From assembly GCA_038214135.1 (NCBI GenBank), contig JBBQSD010000022.1:1-59233 (forward strand): DNA of 59,233 bases, read 5' to 3'. Below are positions 43,376-52,317 of the stretch, one piece after another. Made by a program: the position numbers and the translations under genes. Each line of letters begins with the position of its first letter. Within the stretch, counting starts at the first letter, position 1. The notes below the pieces were generated by a model, which saw nothing but the letters and a program-made list of their open reading frames with translations, searched no databases and was not told where the DNA came from. The stretch is from JANLSE01 sp038214135. GTDB taxonomy: Bacteria; Chloroflexota; Chloroflexia; Chloroflexales; Roseiflexaceae.

Positions 43376-44404
43376 ATGGTTGAGCAATTGTCGCACCTGC
43401 TCAGTCTCTCGGACACACCACGCTACAATATCAAGGCGGTTGTCCAGCAGACCCACGTCAACATTTCGACACTACGTGCCTGGGAGCAACGCTACGGAAT
43501 TCCAACGCCCAACCGTTCCGATCATGGACATCGGCTGTATTCGCAGCGCGACATTGCCATTATCAAGTGGCTGAAACAGTGTACCGACGATGGTCTCGCC
43601 ATTAGCCAGGCCGTCACGATGCTGCGCGAGAGCAAGATCCTCGACACAACGCCAACCAGTGTGAGCCTTCCGACCATTCCACAGCATGTTGGCAATGGAT
43701 GGCCGGAGATTCGCGCCAAATTGCTTGATGCGCTGTTGAGTGTGAACATGCGTCAGGCCCATCTGTTGGTCAATACGGCAGCGACGATGTTTCCAGCCGA
43801 GACAGTAATCCTCGAACTATTTGAGCCGATCCTTGTTATGGTTGGTGAGAAATGGATGCGCGGCCAGATCTGTATTGCCGAGGAGCATCTGATCTCTAGT
43901 TTCATCCGCCAACGACTCCTGGCCCTCAGCCAATTGTTTGCCCCATTCTCGCATGGCCCACGGCTTGTGTGCAGTTGTGTGCCCAACGAACACCACGAAA
44001 TTGGCATTCTTATGTTTGCCATGCTGATGGAACAACGCGGGTGGGAGATCATCTACCTTGGTCAGAATCTGGGTACAGATGGGCTTGACGATCTGCTTGT
44101 GCGCCTGACGCCGGCAATATTGTGCGTTGGTGTCACTCTGGCCGAGAATGTGAGTGGTGTCTTTGAGGTTGCACGTGTCACCGAACGGTTTAATCGCCAG
44201 AATCTGGCATTGGCCTATAGCGGGCGCGTGTTTGCCGAACACCCGGAACTCCAGCGCCGCGTACCTGGTGTGTACCTTGGAACCGATCTGCACGAAGCGA
44301 TTGCCCGTGTCGATGCGATTGGTGAGGAAATTGATCGTGAGCGTTGGCTGAGTATTGCCTCAACAAACCATGCGCCACATAGTATGTTCCCGCCACCATT
44401 CTAA
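43376..44404 (+). CDS. MerR-type transcription regulator with B12-binding photoreceptor domain (CarH/LitR-like)
   Basis: A 342-residue protein. Residues 17-85 form a MerR winged helix (YNIKAVVQQT, STLRAWEQRYGIP, RLYSQRDI). Residues 110-185 match the helical cobalamin-capping domain, with W160 and E170-H171 in the exact W-x9-E-H spacing of Thermus CarH (W131, E141, H142). The cobalamin-binding Rossmann domain has the lower-ligand motif E205-H-H207-E-I-G210, the E-x-H-x-x-G variant of CarH. CarH proteins bind DNA as adenosylcobalamin tetramers in the dark and fall apart in light. The gene is divergent from puf. AAGGA precedes ATG 43376. Direct regulation of puf is inference, strongly supported by nearby operator repeats. 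Confidence 0.88.
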   Translation: MVEQLSHLLSLSDTPRYNIKAVVQQTHVNISTLRAWEQRYGIPTPNRSDHGHRLYSQRDIAIIKWLKQCTDDGLAISQAVTMLRESKILDTTPTSVSLPTIPQHVGNGWPEIRAKLLDALLSVNMRQAHLLVNTAATMFPAETVILELFEPILVMVGEKWMRGQICIAEEHLISSFIRQRLLALSQLFAPFSHGPRLVCSCVPNEHHEIGILMFAMLMEQRGWEIIYLGQNLGTDGLDDLLVRLTPAILCVGVTLAENVSGVFEVARVTERFNRQNLALAYSGRVFAEHPELQRRVPGVYLGTDLHEAIARVDAIGEEIDRERWLSIASTNHAPHSMFPPPF

Positions 44405-44436
44405 GAACGCCTGAACCCAATGGGAGGAACGGTGCT

Positions 44437-44946
44437 ATGCTTCCATTTGAGACCTGGTTAGCCGAACGAGGTAGTCCGGTCGCTATCGCAATCAATGCGC
44501 AGTATGATTCGATTTGTGAGCGTGTCGCATTGCGAATGGCGACTGCCTTCCCCAATTTATGTTTTGACCCATTGCGGATGGATGCGGCCTCATTCCAGAA
44601 GCAGGTCTTTCGCGAGACGCCACGGCGGCTGCATCGCCTGATACAGGTGGTATTACTCTGCCAAAGCACTGCGGTTATTGAACGTGAGTATCGCTGGGGT
44701 TGGAAGATTCTCTCACGCTTCAATGTGGAACGTCGGCACATGACGGCCCATGCCCGCTGGTATTTTGAAGAAGTCCTTCTGAGCGTCCCGCTGATCGATG
44801 AGGACCAAGTGCAGCTGACCGAACTACGCGATCATGTCATTCGCATGATCGATAGCACAACCGTCACAACACAACAATTTGCCGATCAAGCGCGCCGCCG
44901 CCAGATGATCAATGGCAATGGGTTCAACCATCCATCGCAGAAGTAG
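44437..44946 (+). CDS. uncharacterised helical protein downstream of the CarH-like regulator
   Basis: A 169-residue protein that I do not recognise. It looks mostly alpha-helical and soluble, with a conserved-looking centre RLHRLIQVVLLCQSTAVIE followed by WGWKILSRF and HMTAHARWYFEEVLL. It begins 32 bp after the regulator, with GGGAGG before ATG 44437, so the two are almost certainly co-transcribed. It might be a partner, antagonist or second sensor; a globin- or bilin-like fold is conceivable from the His-rich helices but not shown. Confidence 0.65.
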   Translation: MLPFETWLAERGSPVAIAINAQYDSICERVALRMATAFPNLCFDPLRMDAASFQKQVFRETPRRLHRLIQVVLLCQSTAVIEREYRWGWKILSRFNVERRHMTAHARWYFEEVLLSVPLIDEDQVQLTELRDHVIRMIDSTTVTTQQFADQARRRQMINGNGFNHPSQK

Positions 44947-44972
44947 ATTCGTCGGGTGTATGCGATACGCCC

Positions 44973-45398
44973 CTACACCGGGCCAATACCCTCGGCTGCT
45001 CGCTCAATCAACTCCAGAAGTTCCTTGCGTGAGAGATCGCGCCCGCGCTCACGCCACCAGCCATAATACCAGCGCAAATTATTGCGGAACGCCTCTTCCA
45101 CCTGAGCTTCATTAAGCTCCGGGAATTTCTGGCGCAGTAATTGCAGCGCTGGCTCGCGCTCATCGGGTGGCAGATCGGGAGTGCTGGCAAGAATACGCTC
45201 CGCCCGTAGCAGAAACAATTCCCGCTCAATTGTTGGAAACTCATCATCGATCTGGCGGATATTACCCAGATAACAAATCATGCGCTGGCGTGGCGTGTTG
45301 CGCTCATCCCGATAGCTCTCAACGAGGTAGGCATCGTGGAAGACAACATTCGCCGTACTCGCGTTTTTGTGCTTGCGTACAACCCAACGGATGTACAT
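44973..45398 (-). CDS. hypothetical protein resembling the N-terminal domain of IS1634-type transposases
   Basis: A 141-residue protein. MYIRWVVRKHKN followed by YLVESYRDERNTPRQRMICY and LGNI is the style of the N-terminal region of IS1634/IS1549-family transposases. There is no DDE catalytic domain, and the C-terminal half (ELLELIERAAEGIGPV) is different. AAAGGA precedes ATG 45398. It may be a stand-alone domain rather than a broken transposase; no terminal repeats are visible. It follows bchH at 89 bp in the same direction. Confidence 0.5.
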   Translation of the reverse strand: MYIRWVVRKHKNASTANVVFHDAYLVESYRDERNTPRQRMICYLGNIRQIDDEFPTIERELFLLRAERILASTPDLPPDEREPALQLLRQKFPELNEAQVEEAFRNNLRWYYGWWRERGRDLSRKELLELIERAAEGIGPV

Positions 45399-45414
45399 AC
45401 TATTCCTTTAAGTA

Positions 45415-45490
45415 TTCAGAAGTCAGCATTCAGAAGTCAGAATATGCTACGGGCCAAGTCGGCGGAATAACTCCTGACTCCTGACTCCTA
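45415..45490. repeat. TGACTCC heptamer repeats after bchH
   Basis: Copies on both strands: ATTCAGAAGTCAG twice near 45415-45440, and CTCCTGACTCCTGACTCCTA at 45472-45490. The last overlaps the end of bchH. Confidence 0.65.
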
Positions 45491-48400
45491 CCGCCCCACT
45501 TCGAGTGTCCCTTCCAGCCGATCTTCCAGATCGCTATAGATTTCCTGAAGCTGAAGCACTGTTAACTCATCCGCATCCCATAGGCCGCGGCCATGTGCCT
45601 CCAGCAGCCGTGCGACGGCATTACAGGCGGCTCGTGGGTTGGCCGCTTCTAATCGCTTGCGCATTGTCTCATCAAGAACGAAGGTTTCGGCCATGCCCTG
45701 ATAGACCCAGCCATCAATCTTACCGGTTGTGGCGCTCCAGCCTAACAGATAACTAAAGCGATTGCCGATCTCGGCTGCTCCAGAGAACCCGTGCGAGAGC
45801 ATGGCTTCATACCAACGTGGGTTCAGCAACTTGGCACGTGCCTCGATGTGCAGAAGTTCCGTTGCACCACTAACCCGAACACTGCCTGTATAGGTTTCGG
45901 CATAGCTCAATGGTACATCACCACCACTGGCCTGGCGAGCGGCAAGCTGGATGGCACCACTATGGCCATAGTAGTGTTGCATATCGGTCAGGCCATACTC
46001 AACGCTATCGATGGCCTGGAATACATGTCCAACCGTACCAAGTAAACTGCGTAACACTTCGGGCGCTGGCGCACCGGCTCGCCCGCCACCATAGGTATGC
46101 GAACCGCGCTTCACAAAGGTCTCGGCTAATTCATGATCCTGATCCCAGGCACTCTCTTCCACCAGGGCATCAACACCAGTGCCATATTTGCCAGGAGCCT
46201 GTGTGAAGATTCTGGCAGTGGCTTGTTCCCAGCTATGGCCGTGTTCAACCATGTCCAATACATGGGCACGCAGGAAGTTCTGCTCGACTGGCTCCTCGGC
46301 CTCCGCCGCCCGTCGGAACAGGTCATCAAGCAGATCCAAACTGAGCTGAAATGTATCACGGAAGATGCTACTGATGTCCAGCAACACATCAATCCGTGGG
46401 CGGCCAAGTTCGGCAAGTGGAATAAGTGCGTAGCGCCAGATCTTGCCCTGCCCATCACGTTCTGGCCGTGCGCCAACCATCGCCAGCACCGCAGCAATAC
46501 TCTCACCCTCGGTCTTGATTGTGTCAAGCGCCCACAATGGCATCGCCACCGTTTCGGGGTAGCGTTGTGTTGCACTCGCAGCGTGCGCGATCAGCAGTTG
46601 TTCGGCCATCTGCCAGCCACGGCTGGTTGCGCCATCGCTTGGCAAGCGCCATGGATCAATGCTATGAATATTACGCCCGCTTGGCAATGCGCTGGCCCCG
46701 GCACGCACCGGATCGGCACCAGGGGCTGGCAACAGGTAGCCACCACCTAGTGCATGCATGAGTGAGTCCAGTTCTACACCAGTTGCACTCAACCCACGCA
46801 GCATGGCTTTGCCATGGGTAATGAGGGGTTGTGTTGCCGGGTGAATTGCAAATGCTGCAAGTGTTCGTTCGATCTGTGGAGCCATATGGCTCTCTTGGGC
46901 AAACTGATGATTGCCAAGCACATATTTCTGCACAAACGCAGCCCGTGCGGCAGCTATATCTGCTGCTGCAATACCCTCTGCGGCTAGCATACGCGCCAAT
47001 CCTGGTGTACCATCGTGGGGCACATCGAGTGCTGCCTCGATCAGGGCGACTGCCCGTTGTGGAGCCGGTGGCGTGCCAAAGGTATGCAGGCCATCCTGGA
47101 TCAATCGTTGTTCAAGATCGCTCAGATAGGCGGCAACCCTGGTGCAATACACATCCTCGGATTCGTGTTCATATGCTGGCAGATCCGGCAATCGTGATCC
47201 GAGAATCGAGAACCAGGAATCTTCCGCTGGAATACTGTTATTGTCCATTGATCGATTGGCGCTTGTACGTTCCAGGTGCTGCTCTCGTTCTGCCAGCATC
47301 GCCCGTAACTGTGCCAATTGCTTGTACAACCCGGCCCGCGCATAGGGCGGCACAATATGGCTAACAATCGCCGCATAGCCGCGTCGCTTGGCAATCGAGG
47401 CCTCGGATGGGTTGTTGAGCGGGTAGAGGTACAGATGTGGCAGTTCACCAAGCAATAGATCCGGCCAGCACTCGCCGGTTAGGCCCAATTGCAGGCCCGG
47501 CATCCATTCGGCGGTGCCGTGCATACCAACATGCACGATCACATCGGCATGCCAGGATTGGCTCAACCAGCGGTAGAAGCCAACAAACTGATGGTGCGGC
47601 GTGAAATCGCGATCAAACAGCAGGCGCATTGGATCACCAGGTGCGCCCATACTCGGCTGAACGCCAACAAATACATTGCCAAGATCCATACCATCGATCC
47701 GAATCGCATCGCGGCCCTGTGGCGCAATATCTCCTGGCGGCGTGCCCCAGTAGCGATCAATGCGTTCTGCGTGTGCTGCTGGCACAATCCGGCGATATTC
47801 GTGAATTGGCAGTGCAGCACCATGCCATGCATCTGTTCCTGGTTCGCCAAGCCCAATCATCTGATGAGCAAGATCCTCTGGTGTCGCCGGAATCGTCCCA
47901 ATCCGGTAGCCTTCCTGCTGCATCCGGCCCAATATGGCATGCAGCGAGGCTGGTACGTCCATCAATGCTGCGGTTCCGAGGCGGCCAAGGCCAGGTGGGA
48001 AGTTATACAGCACAAATGCAACCCGCCGTTCTGCTGTTGGCGTTCGGCGCAGATGCACCCAGCCAGCCGCTTGGCGAGCCGCACGCGCCAGCCGATCCGG
48101 CATTGCTACAATTTCCTGCCCACGAATGGCACCCAGCGCAACTGGCGCAATCGCTCCATCCATCTCGGGCAGATCATACATGATCACCGCCTGCATTGGT
48201 GCAACGCCAGTGGCCTTCCAGTTCTGCTCATCCTGCATCTGCAGTGGCTGGACGATCATGTATGGCACATCCAGGCCAGCCAATAGCTCTGCCGATTGTT
48301 CGCGATAATGGCCTGGTTTGGTTGAGCCTGCTGGCCCTCCAACCAATGGGAAGCCCATCGAGTTGATCAATAGATCAATTGGCCGCCCGAATTTGGAACC

Positions 48401-49300
48401 AGCATTCACAAGCCATTCGCGGACGGCCACGTGCATCTCGATCCCACTGACGAATAATGGCAGGACGGCCAGGCCAGCATCTTCGAGTGCTGTAATCAGA
48501 TCGGCATGATAGCGCTGACGCTGAACAACATGCTTGCGGAAAGCGATCAGGGCTACGAGTGGGCGGTGGCGTGGTGCCTGATCACCGCGCTTGGCCTTCT
48601 GGCTAGTATCCTGTTTGGCGAGATGCTGATCATACCATTTCAAATAACTCTTTGGTTCATCAAAGAAGTGTTCGGCCTGTGGATGGAAGCAACCCATCGT
48701 CGGAATTGGCCGAACCGGCGCAATATCAAGTTTCCGGCCCAGGCAATCGCGCAATATTAATCGGATCATCTGCGTGATATTGGCAACATCTGGTTGGTTC
48801 CAATAGATATTGACCGTCAGCCAGGTACGGAAATCCTTTAGCTTGGCTGGCATGAGTGGCAGCAGCCTGGTGGCAGCGCGAGTCAGTTTTGTGTAGGCAT
48901 ACAGGGTATCCTCATCACGCCCACGGGTGATCATATTCAGAATAGCCTGCATGGGCTTCGGCATTGAACCGCGCCCACCACCCGTTACTCGGTAATCGCC
49001 AACTCGCGTGAGGGCCATAACCTCTGGCATACTCTCGAAGGCAAAGATCGCTTTCGCAGGCGAGGCATTCACATGTTCCGCAAGCCAATCGGCCAGGCCG
49101 CGCATGTTGATCAGCGTGATAAACACGACATCGGCCTGTTCAATTGCCGCAACGAGTGCCGGATCATGGCGTTCCACATGGCCATCGTGAAATCGCAGAA
49201 TCCGCACATCGGGAGCTGCATCACGAATGTGCTGCTCAATCTCGCTCCATACATAGGCATTGAAGCGTTCCATACCAAGGATGAATGTGAGTGTTGTCAT
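45488..49300 (-). CDS. bchH: magnesium chelatase subunit H
   Basis: A 1270-residue porphyrin-binding catalytic subunit that inserts Mg into protoporphyrin IX with BchI and BchD. The length is standard. Marks include VFITLINMRGLADWL near the N-terminus, HVGMHGTAEWMPG in the middle and GFSGAAEIGNRFSYLLGWSA near the C-terminus. I chose ATG 49300, where BchH similarity begins; an upstream in-frame start at 49378 overlaps the small divergent gene. Its partner genes bchD and bchI lie at 52.3-54.2 and 58.2 kb on the same strand. Confidence 0.96.
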   Translation of the reverse strand: MTTLTFILGMERFNAYVWSEIEQHIRDAAPDVRILRFHDGHVERHDPALVAAIEQADVVFITLINMRGLADWLAEHVNASPAKAIFAFESMPEVMALTRVGDYRVTGGGRGSMPKPMQAILNMITRGRDEDTLYAYTKLTRAATRLLPLMPAKLKDFRTWLTVNIYWNQPDVANITQMIRLILRDCLGRKLDIAPVRPIPTMGCFHPQAEHFFDEPKSYLKWYDQHLAKQDTSQKAKRGDQAPRHRPLVALIAFRKHVVQRQRYHADLITALEDAGLAVLPLFVSGIEMHVAVREWLVNAGSKFGRPIDLLINSMGFPLVGGPAGSTKPGHYREQSAELLAGLDVPYMIVQPLQMQDEQNWKATGVAPMQAVIMYDLPEMDGAIAPVALGAIRGQEIVAMPDRLARAARQAAGWVHLRRTPTAERRVAFVLYNFPPGLGRLGTAALMDVPASLHAILGRMQQEGYRIGTIPATPEDLAHQMIGLGEPGTDAWHGAALPIHEYRRIVPAAHAERIDRYWGTPPGDIAPQGRDAIRIDGMDLGNVFVGVQPSMGAPGDPMRLLFDRDFTPHHQFVGFYRWLSQSWHADVIVHVGMHGTAEWMPGLQLGLTGECWPDLLLGELPHLYLYPLNNPSEASIAKRRGYAAIVSHIVPPYARAGLYKQLAQLRAMLAEREQHLERTSANRSMDNNSIPAEDSWFSILGSRLPDLPAYEHESEDVYCTRVAAYLSDLEQRLIQDGLHTFGTPPAPQRAVALIEAALDVPHDGTPGLARMLAAEGIAAADIAAARAAFVQKYVLGNHQFAQESHMAPQIERTLAAFAIHPATQPLITHGKAMLRGLSATGVELDSLMHALGGGYLLPAPGADPVRAGASALPSGRNIHSIDPWRLPSDGATSRGWQMAEQLLIAHAASATQRYPETVAMPLWALDTIKTEGESIAAVLAMVGARPERDGQGKIWRYALIPLAELGRPRIDVLLDISSIFRDTFQLSLDLLDDLFRRAAEAEEPVEQNFLRAHVLDMVEHGHSWEQATARIFTQAPGKYGTGVDALVEESAWDQDHELAETFVKRGSHTYGGGRAGAPAPEVLRSLLGTVGHVFQAIDSVEYGLTDMQHYYGHSGAIQLAARQASGGDVPLSYAETYTGSVRVSGATELLHIEARAKLLNPRWYEAMLSHGFSGAAEIGNRFSYLLGWSATTGKIDGWVYQGMAETFVLDETMRKRLEAANPRAACNAVARLLEAHGRGLWDADELTVLQLQEIYSDLEDRLEGTLEVGR

Positions 49301-49377
49301 GGCAATTCCAGTGCTATCAGGATTTGCAGATCGTGGTATACTCGTGTGTAGGGTTCTTTGTGCTGCAGGAGGTTCCA

Positions 49378-49506
49378 ATGCACAACAGTGTGGTCATGCT
49401 GGTCCTGCTCGCCGTCGTGTTGGCTCCATTCCTTGGTATTCTCTACTCGGTGGGAACTGCTTATCTGAATGCGCCGCCTCCACCAGCCGATGTTAACAAG
49501 CACTAG
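49378..49506 (+). CDS. small single-helix membrane protein divergent from bchH (42 residues)
   Basis: Forty-two residues: a hydrophobic helix (SVVMLVLLAVVLAPFLGI) followed by a short tail with PPPP. GGAGG lies 5 nt before ATG 49378, so translation is likely. It is divergent from bchH (77-bp gap) and convergent with the methyltransferase gene. I know no family. As it sits inside the photosynthesis cluster it might be a minor RC-LH or chelatase-associated peptide. Confidence 0.6.
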   Translation: MHNSVVMLVLLAVVLAPFLGILYSVGTAYLNAPPPPADVNKH

Positions 49507-49515
49507 TCTCATGTA

Positions 49516-49570
49516 GGGCGGTTCACGAACGGGCGGTTCACGAACGGGCGGTTCACGAACCGCCCCTACA
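49516..49570. repeat. three tandem 15-bp units closed by an inverted arm
   Basis: GGGCGGTTCACGAAC occurs three times without change (49516-49530, 49531-49545, 49546-49560), followed by CGCCCCTACA. It looks like a GTAGGGGCG palindrome whose left half has expanded. Confidence 0.85.
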
Positions 49571-49590
49571 CCACCCCCCCTATATCGCAA

Positions 49591-50379
49591 TCACGCTTTT
49601 CGCACCACATTAAGCACAAAACGGCGCTCGAACTCCTGCTCGGCTTCCAGATCGGGCCAGTTGGCTTCGGCAAGGGTGCGCACACGTGCCAGTGATGCCG
49701 CCAGCAATTCATCATCAAGCGGCCAGGTTTCCTGATGAACACGCGATGCCATGCGTTGTAGCAGGAGTGCTGGGCTGGTGCGATTATACCAGGAAGCGGC
49801 AATAACATCTGGCTCAATTGTTCCGCCAAGTTTGGCAAGGAACTGGCCATACTGGGCACCAGCACCGGGCGGTTTCATCGTTGGGCGCATATCGATCACC
49901 GCCTGGCGTAGTTCGCCACGCATGCGCCGCACACACGAATCTGGATCAAGCCAATCGTTCCCCAGAATGACAACGCCACCAGGCCGCAGGACGCGCATCG
50001 TCTCGCTCAGTGCTGCCCGCCAATCCGCAATATGGTGCAGAACATGCACAACCATCACGGCATCGACTGATACATCCTGCAATGGTAACGCCAACATGCT
50101 GGCGTGAACAAGTTGCTCAATGCCCTTCTCATGCGCCTTACGCATCATCTCGGCAGAAATATCCAGCCCGATCACACGGCAGCCCGCATCAATAATCGGG
50201 CGGGCGATTCGTCCTGTTCCAACGCCGAGTTCCAGAACGAGCGCACCACGGCTTGTGAGCTGTGCAATCGAAGCGCCGATCTGTGCAGAAACCTCTGGCG
50301 CATGCAGGTTGTAATCATCATAGGCATAGGCGATTCGATCAAAGGAGAGTGGTGTTCGCAGTGGTGCAAGGGCAGTCAT
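49591..50379 (-). CDS. class I SAM-dependent methyltransferase
   Basis: A 262-residue Methyltransf_11-type enzyme. SAM motif I is VLELGVGTGRIARPI, with VIGLDISAEMM after it. VVHVLHHIADWRAALSETMR follows and RPGGVVILGND is the late motif. It is encoded 88 bp downstream of a PucC-family gene in the same direction, suggesting a pigment-related role. It lacks clear similarity to BchM, so I do not name it so. ATG 50379 has GAGG upstream. Confidence 0.75.
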   Translation of the reverse strand: MTALAPLRTPLSFDRIAYAYDDYNLHAPEVSAQIGASIAQLTSRGALVLELGVGTGRIARPIIDAGCRVIGLDISAEMMRKAHEKGIEQLVHASMLALPLQDVSVDAVMVVHVLHHIADWRAALSETMRVLRPGGVVILGNDWLDPDSCVRRMRGELRQAVIDMRPTMKPPGAGAQYGQFLAKLGGTIEPDVIAASWYNRTSPALLLQRMASRVHQETWPLDDELLAASLARVRTLAEANWPDLEAEQEFERRFVLNVVRKA

Positions 50380-50467
50380 AGAGGCCTCAATTAAACCGAA
50401 CAACAAATGCTTATATACGTCGAGGGGGCTGCGGCAGCGCAGCCCCATAGGCTTTGCGTAAGCCCTG

Positions 50468-51841
50468 CTACGCAGTAGCGGTCACTTCCATTGTGCGAGT
50501 CAGATCATCACGGCTCAGGCCACGGAACTGCGCAATGCTTACGGTGCTGAGTAGGGCCAATCCAACAACCATCAGGATTGTTTCAAAGCCAAAGATCATG
50601 GTATAGCCAAGCTGTGCGCTCAACAGATTTGTCTCGATCAGGGCGCTCTTCAAACCACCACTCAAGATCGATGAGAGGCCATTGCCGAATGCCTGAGCCG
50701 TGCCCCACAACCCCATATACAGGCCAGTCGCCCCTTCGACAGTCATCTCCATCATCATGGAGAGCGCGCCAATATTAAACAAACCAGTGAAGAAGCCCAT
50801 CACCAGCAGCGCTGGTGTCAGCAGCGCTTGTTGGCCGATCAGCGCGCATAGTGTGAGCAGGCCCAGGCCCACAGCAGTACCTGCACTGCCAATCATCGCA
50901 ATTGTCTTTTTCTTGATTGTGATGATGCTACTGAGCACGCCCATCGCCAACATGCCGAACAGGACGCCGCCGCCCCATACCTGGGTAAACGAGGTCGTGT
51001 CCTTCAGCGACATATTGAAGACTTCGCCGCCGAATACTTCCAGGATCGAATCCTGTAGGAAGATACCCAGAATCGAGCATGTTACGAAGAAGAAGAAGGT
51101 TCGTACCTGCGTATTTTCACGCAGCAATGTAACTGCTGTCTTGAGCGCATTGCCAGGTGGAACCGCCGTGTTCGCCTTGGCAACCGCCGTTGTCAGTTCC
51201 TCGCCCTTGAGCCGCCGCTCCATCCCCACCAGGCCCAATAGCGTCGAACCCATCACCACAAATGGCGTCAGGTTGTAGAGCGATTGCATTGCAGCAGGGG
51301 TATATTCTGGCATGAGTACCTTGAACACAACCGCCGACATGATCGCACTCAGGATGGTGAATGTCCATACAACCGAAATAACCGCACCACGATTTCGCTC
51401 GGTTGTACTTTCGGCAATCAATGAATGATGTGCATCGCCCATGGTAGCCAGTGCAACGCCAAATACCAACATCAGCGCCAGGCCCATCACAGGGGCAATT
51501 GGCGAACCAGCACCCATGCCCTGGGCAATGGCTGGCAGGAACGGAAACACAACACACGCAATCAACGATCCGAACACAACATATGGTGTTCGGCGATACC
51601 CAAAAATCGGGTTGCGATCCGCAATACGCCCAAAAACAACCTGAAATGGCGACAGAAAGTTGTGCATGCCGATCATCACGGTGACAAGCACTGCCGCAAC
51701 ACCAAGCTCGAAGATCGTAATACGATTGAAGTTACTGCTCAACAAGGCAAACATCCAGCCAACACCGATCTTTGGCAGCGCTAAACGCAATGCCTTTAGG
51801 ATGCCACCAAGCACATTGAAAAACGAACGCAGAACCTTCAT
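50468..51841 (-). CDS. PucC family MFS protein, second copy
   Basis: A 457-residue, 12-helix BCD-branch MFS protein. LNRITIFELGVAAVLVTVMI, FQVVFGRIADRNPIFGYRRT and PYVVFGS are family marks. It is clearly diverged from the puf copy at 37800-39242, so the two may serve different steps (antenna versus reaction-centre pigment loading). ATG 51841 has AAGGA. Its promoter has a CarH-like operator array directly upstream. Confidence 0.88.
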   Translation of the reverse strand: MKVLRSFFNVLGGILKALRLALPKIGVGWMFALLSSNFNRITIFELGVAAVLVTVMIGMHNFLSPFQVVFGRIADRNPIFGYRRTPYVVFGSLIACVVFPFLPAIAQGMGAGSPIAPVMGLALMLVFGVALATMGDAHHSLIAESTTERNRGAVISVVWTFTILSAIMSAVVFKVLMPEYTPAAMQSLYNLTPFVVMGSTLLGLVGMERRLKGEELTTAVAKANTAVPPGNALKTAVTLLRENTQVRTFFFFVTCSILGIFLQDSILEVFGGEVFNMSLKDTTSFTQVWGGGVLFGMLAMGVLSSIITIKKKTIAMIGSAGTAVGLGLLTLCALIGQQALLTPALLVMGFFTGLFNIGALSMMMEMTVEGATGLYMGLWGTAQAFGNGLSSILSGGLKSALIETNLLSAQLGYTMIFGFETILMVVGLALLSTVSIAQFRGLSRDDLTRTMEVTATA

Positions 51842-51981
51842 TGGCGTGTCCTTTCAGAATTGTTTCCTGGTCAGATCCAACGCTGTAGTACCGTTTCGTG
51901 ACTACCTGTATATACAGAAGTATGATTCACCTTCTGCACAGGAGTTGTAAATACTTTACTTACCAAATTGCTGATAACAAA

Positions 51982-52010
51982 AGTATATCACAATCCTCAA
52001 AATCGTTCAA
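51982..52010 (-). promoter_or_regulatory. promoter of the second PucC-family gene
   Basis: On the minus strand TTGAAC (52005-52010), 17-bp spacer, TATACT (51982-51987) with TGA before it (extended -10). About 135 nt of leader precede the start codon and contain the palindrome CTGTATATACAG. Confidence 0.7.
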
Positions 52011-52013
52011 TAC

Positions 52014-52057
52014 TTTACAATATCTATAATATTGTTCGACAAAGGCTCTACAATGAG
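52014..52057 (+). promoter_or_regulatory. 11-bp direct-repeat operator (4 units) upstream of the second PucC-family gene
   Basis: Units at 11-bp phase: TTTACAATATC, TATAATATTGT, TCGACAAAGGC, TCTACAATGAG. Three match TnnACA; the second is degenerate. The array ends 3 bp from the -35 hexamer, nearly the same geometry as at bchF. Confidence 0.68.
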
Positions 52058-52059
52058 AA

Positions 52060-52317
<258 letters not shown>

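Noticed and set aside
44437..44946. AerR/PpaA-type antirepressor
   Set aside because: No cobalamin-binding motif or similarity to AerR is seen in this protein; only its position is suggestive.
44973..45398. insertion sequence
   Set aside because: No terminal inverted repeats, target duplications or DDE domain could be found.
49591..50379. bchM (Mg-protoporphyrin methyltransferase)
   Set aside because: Only generic SAM-methyltransferase motifs are visible; position near bchH alone does not justify the name.
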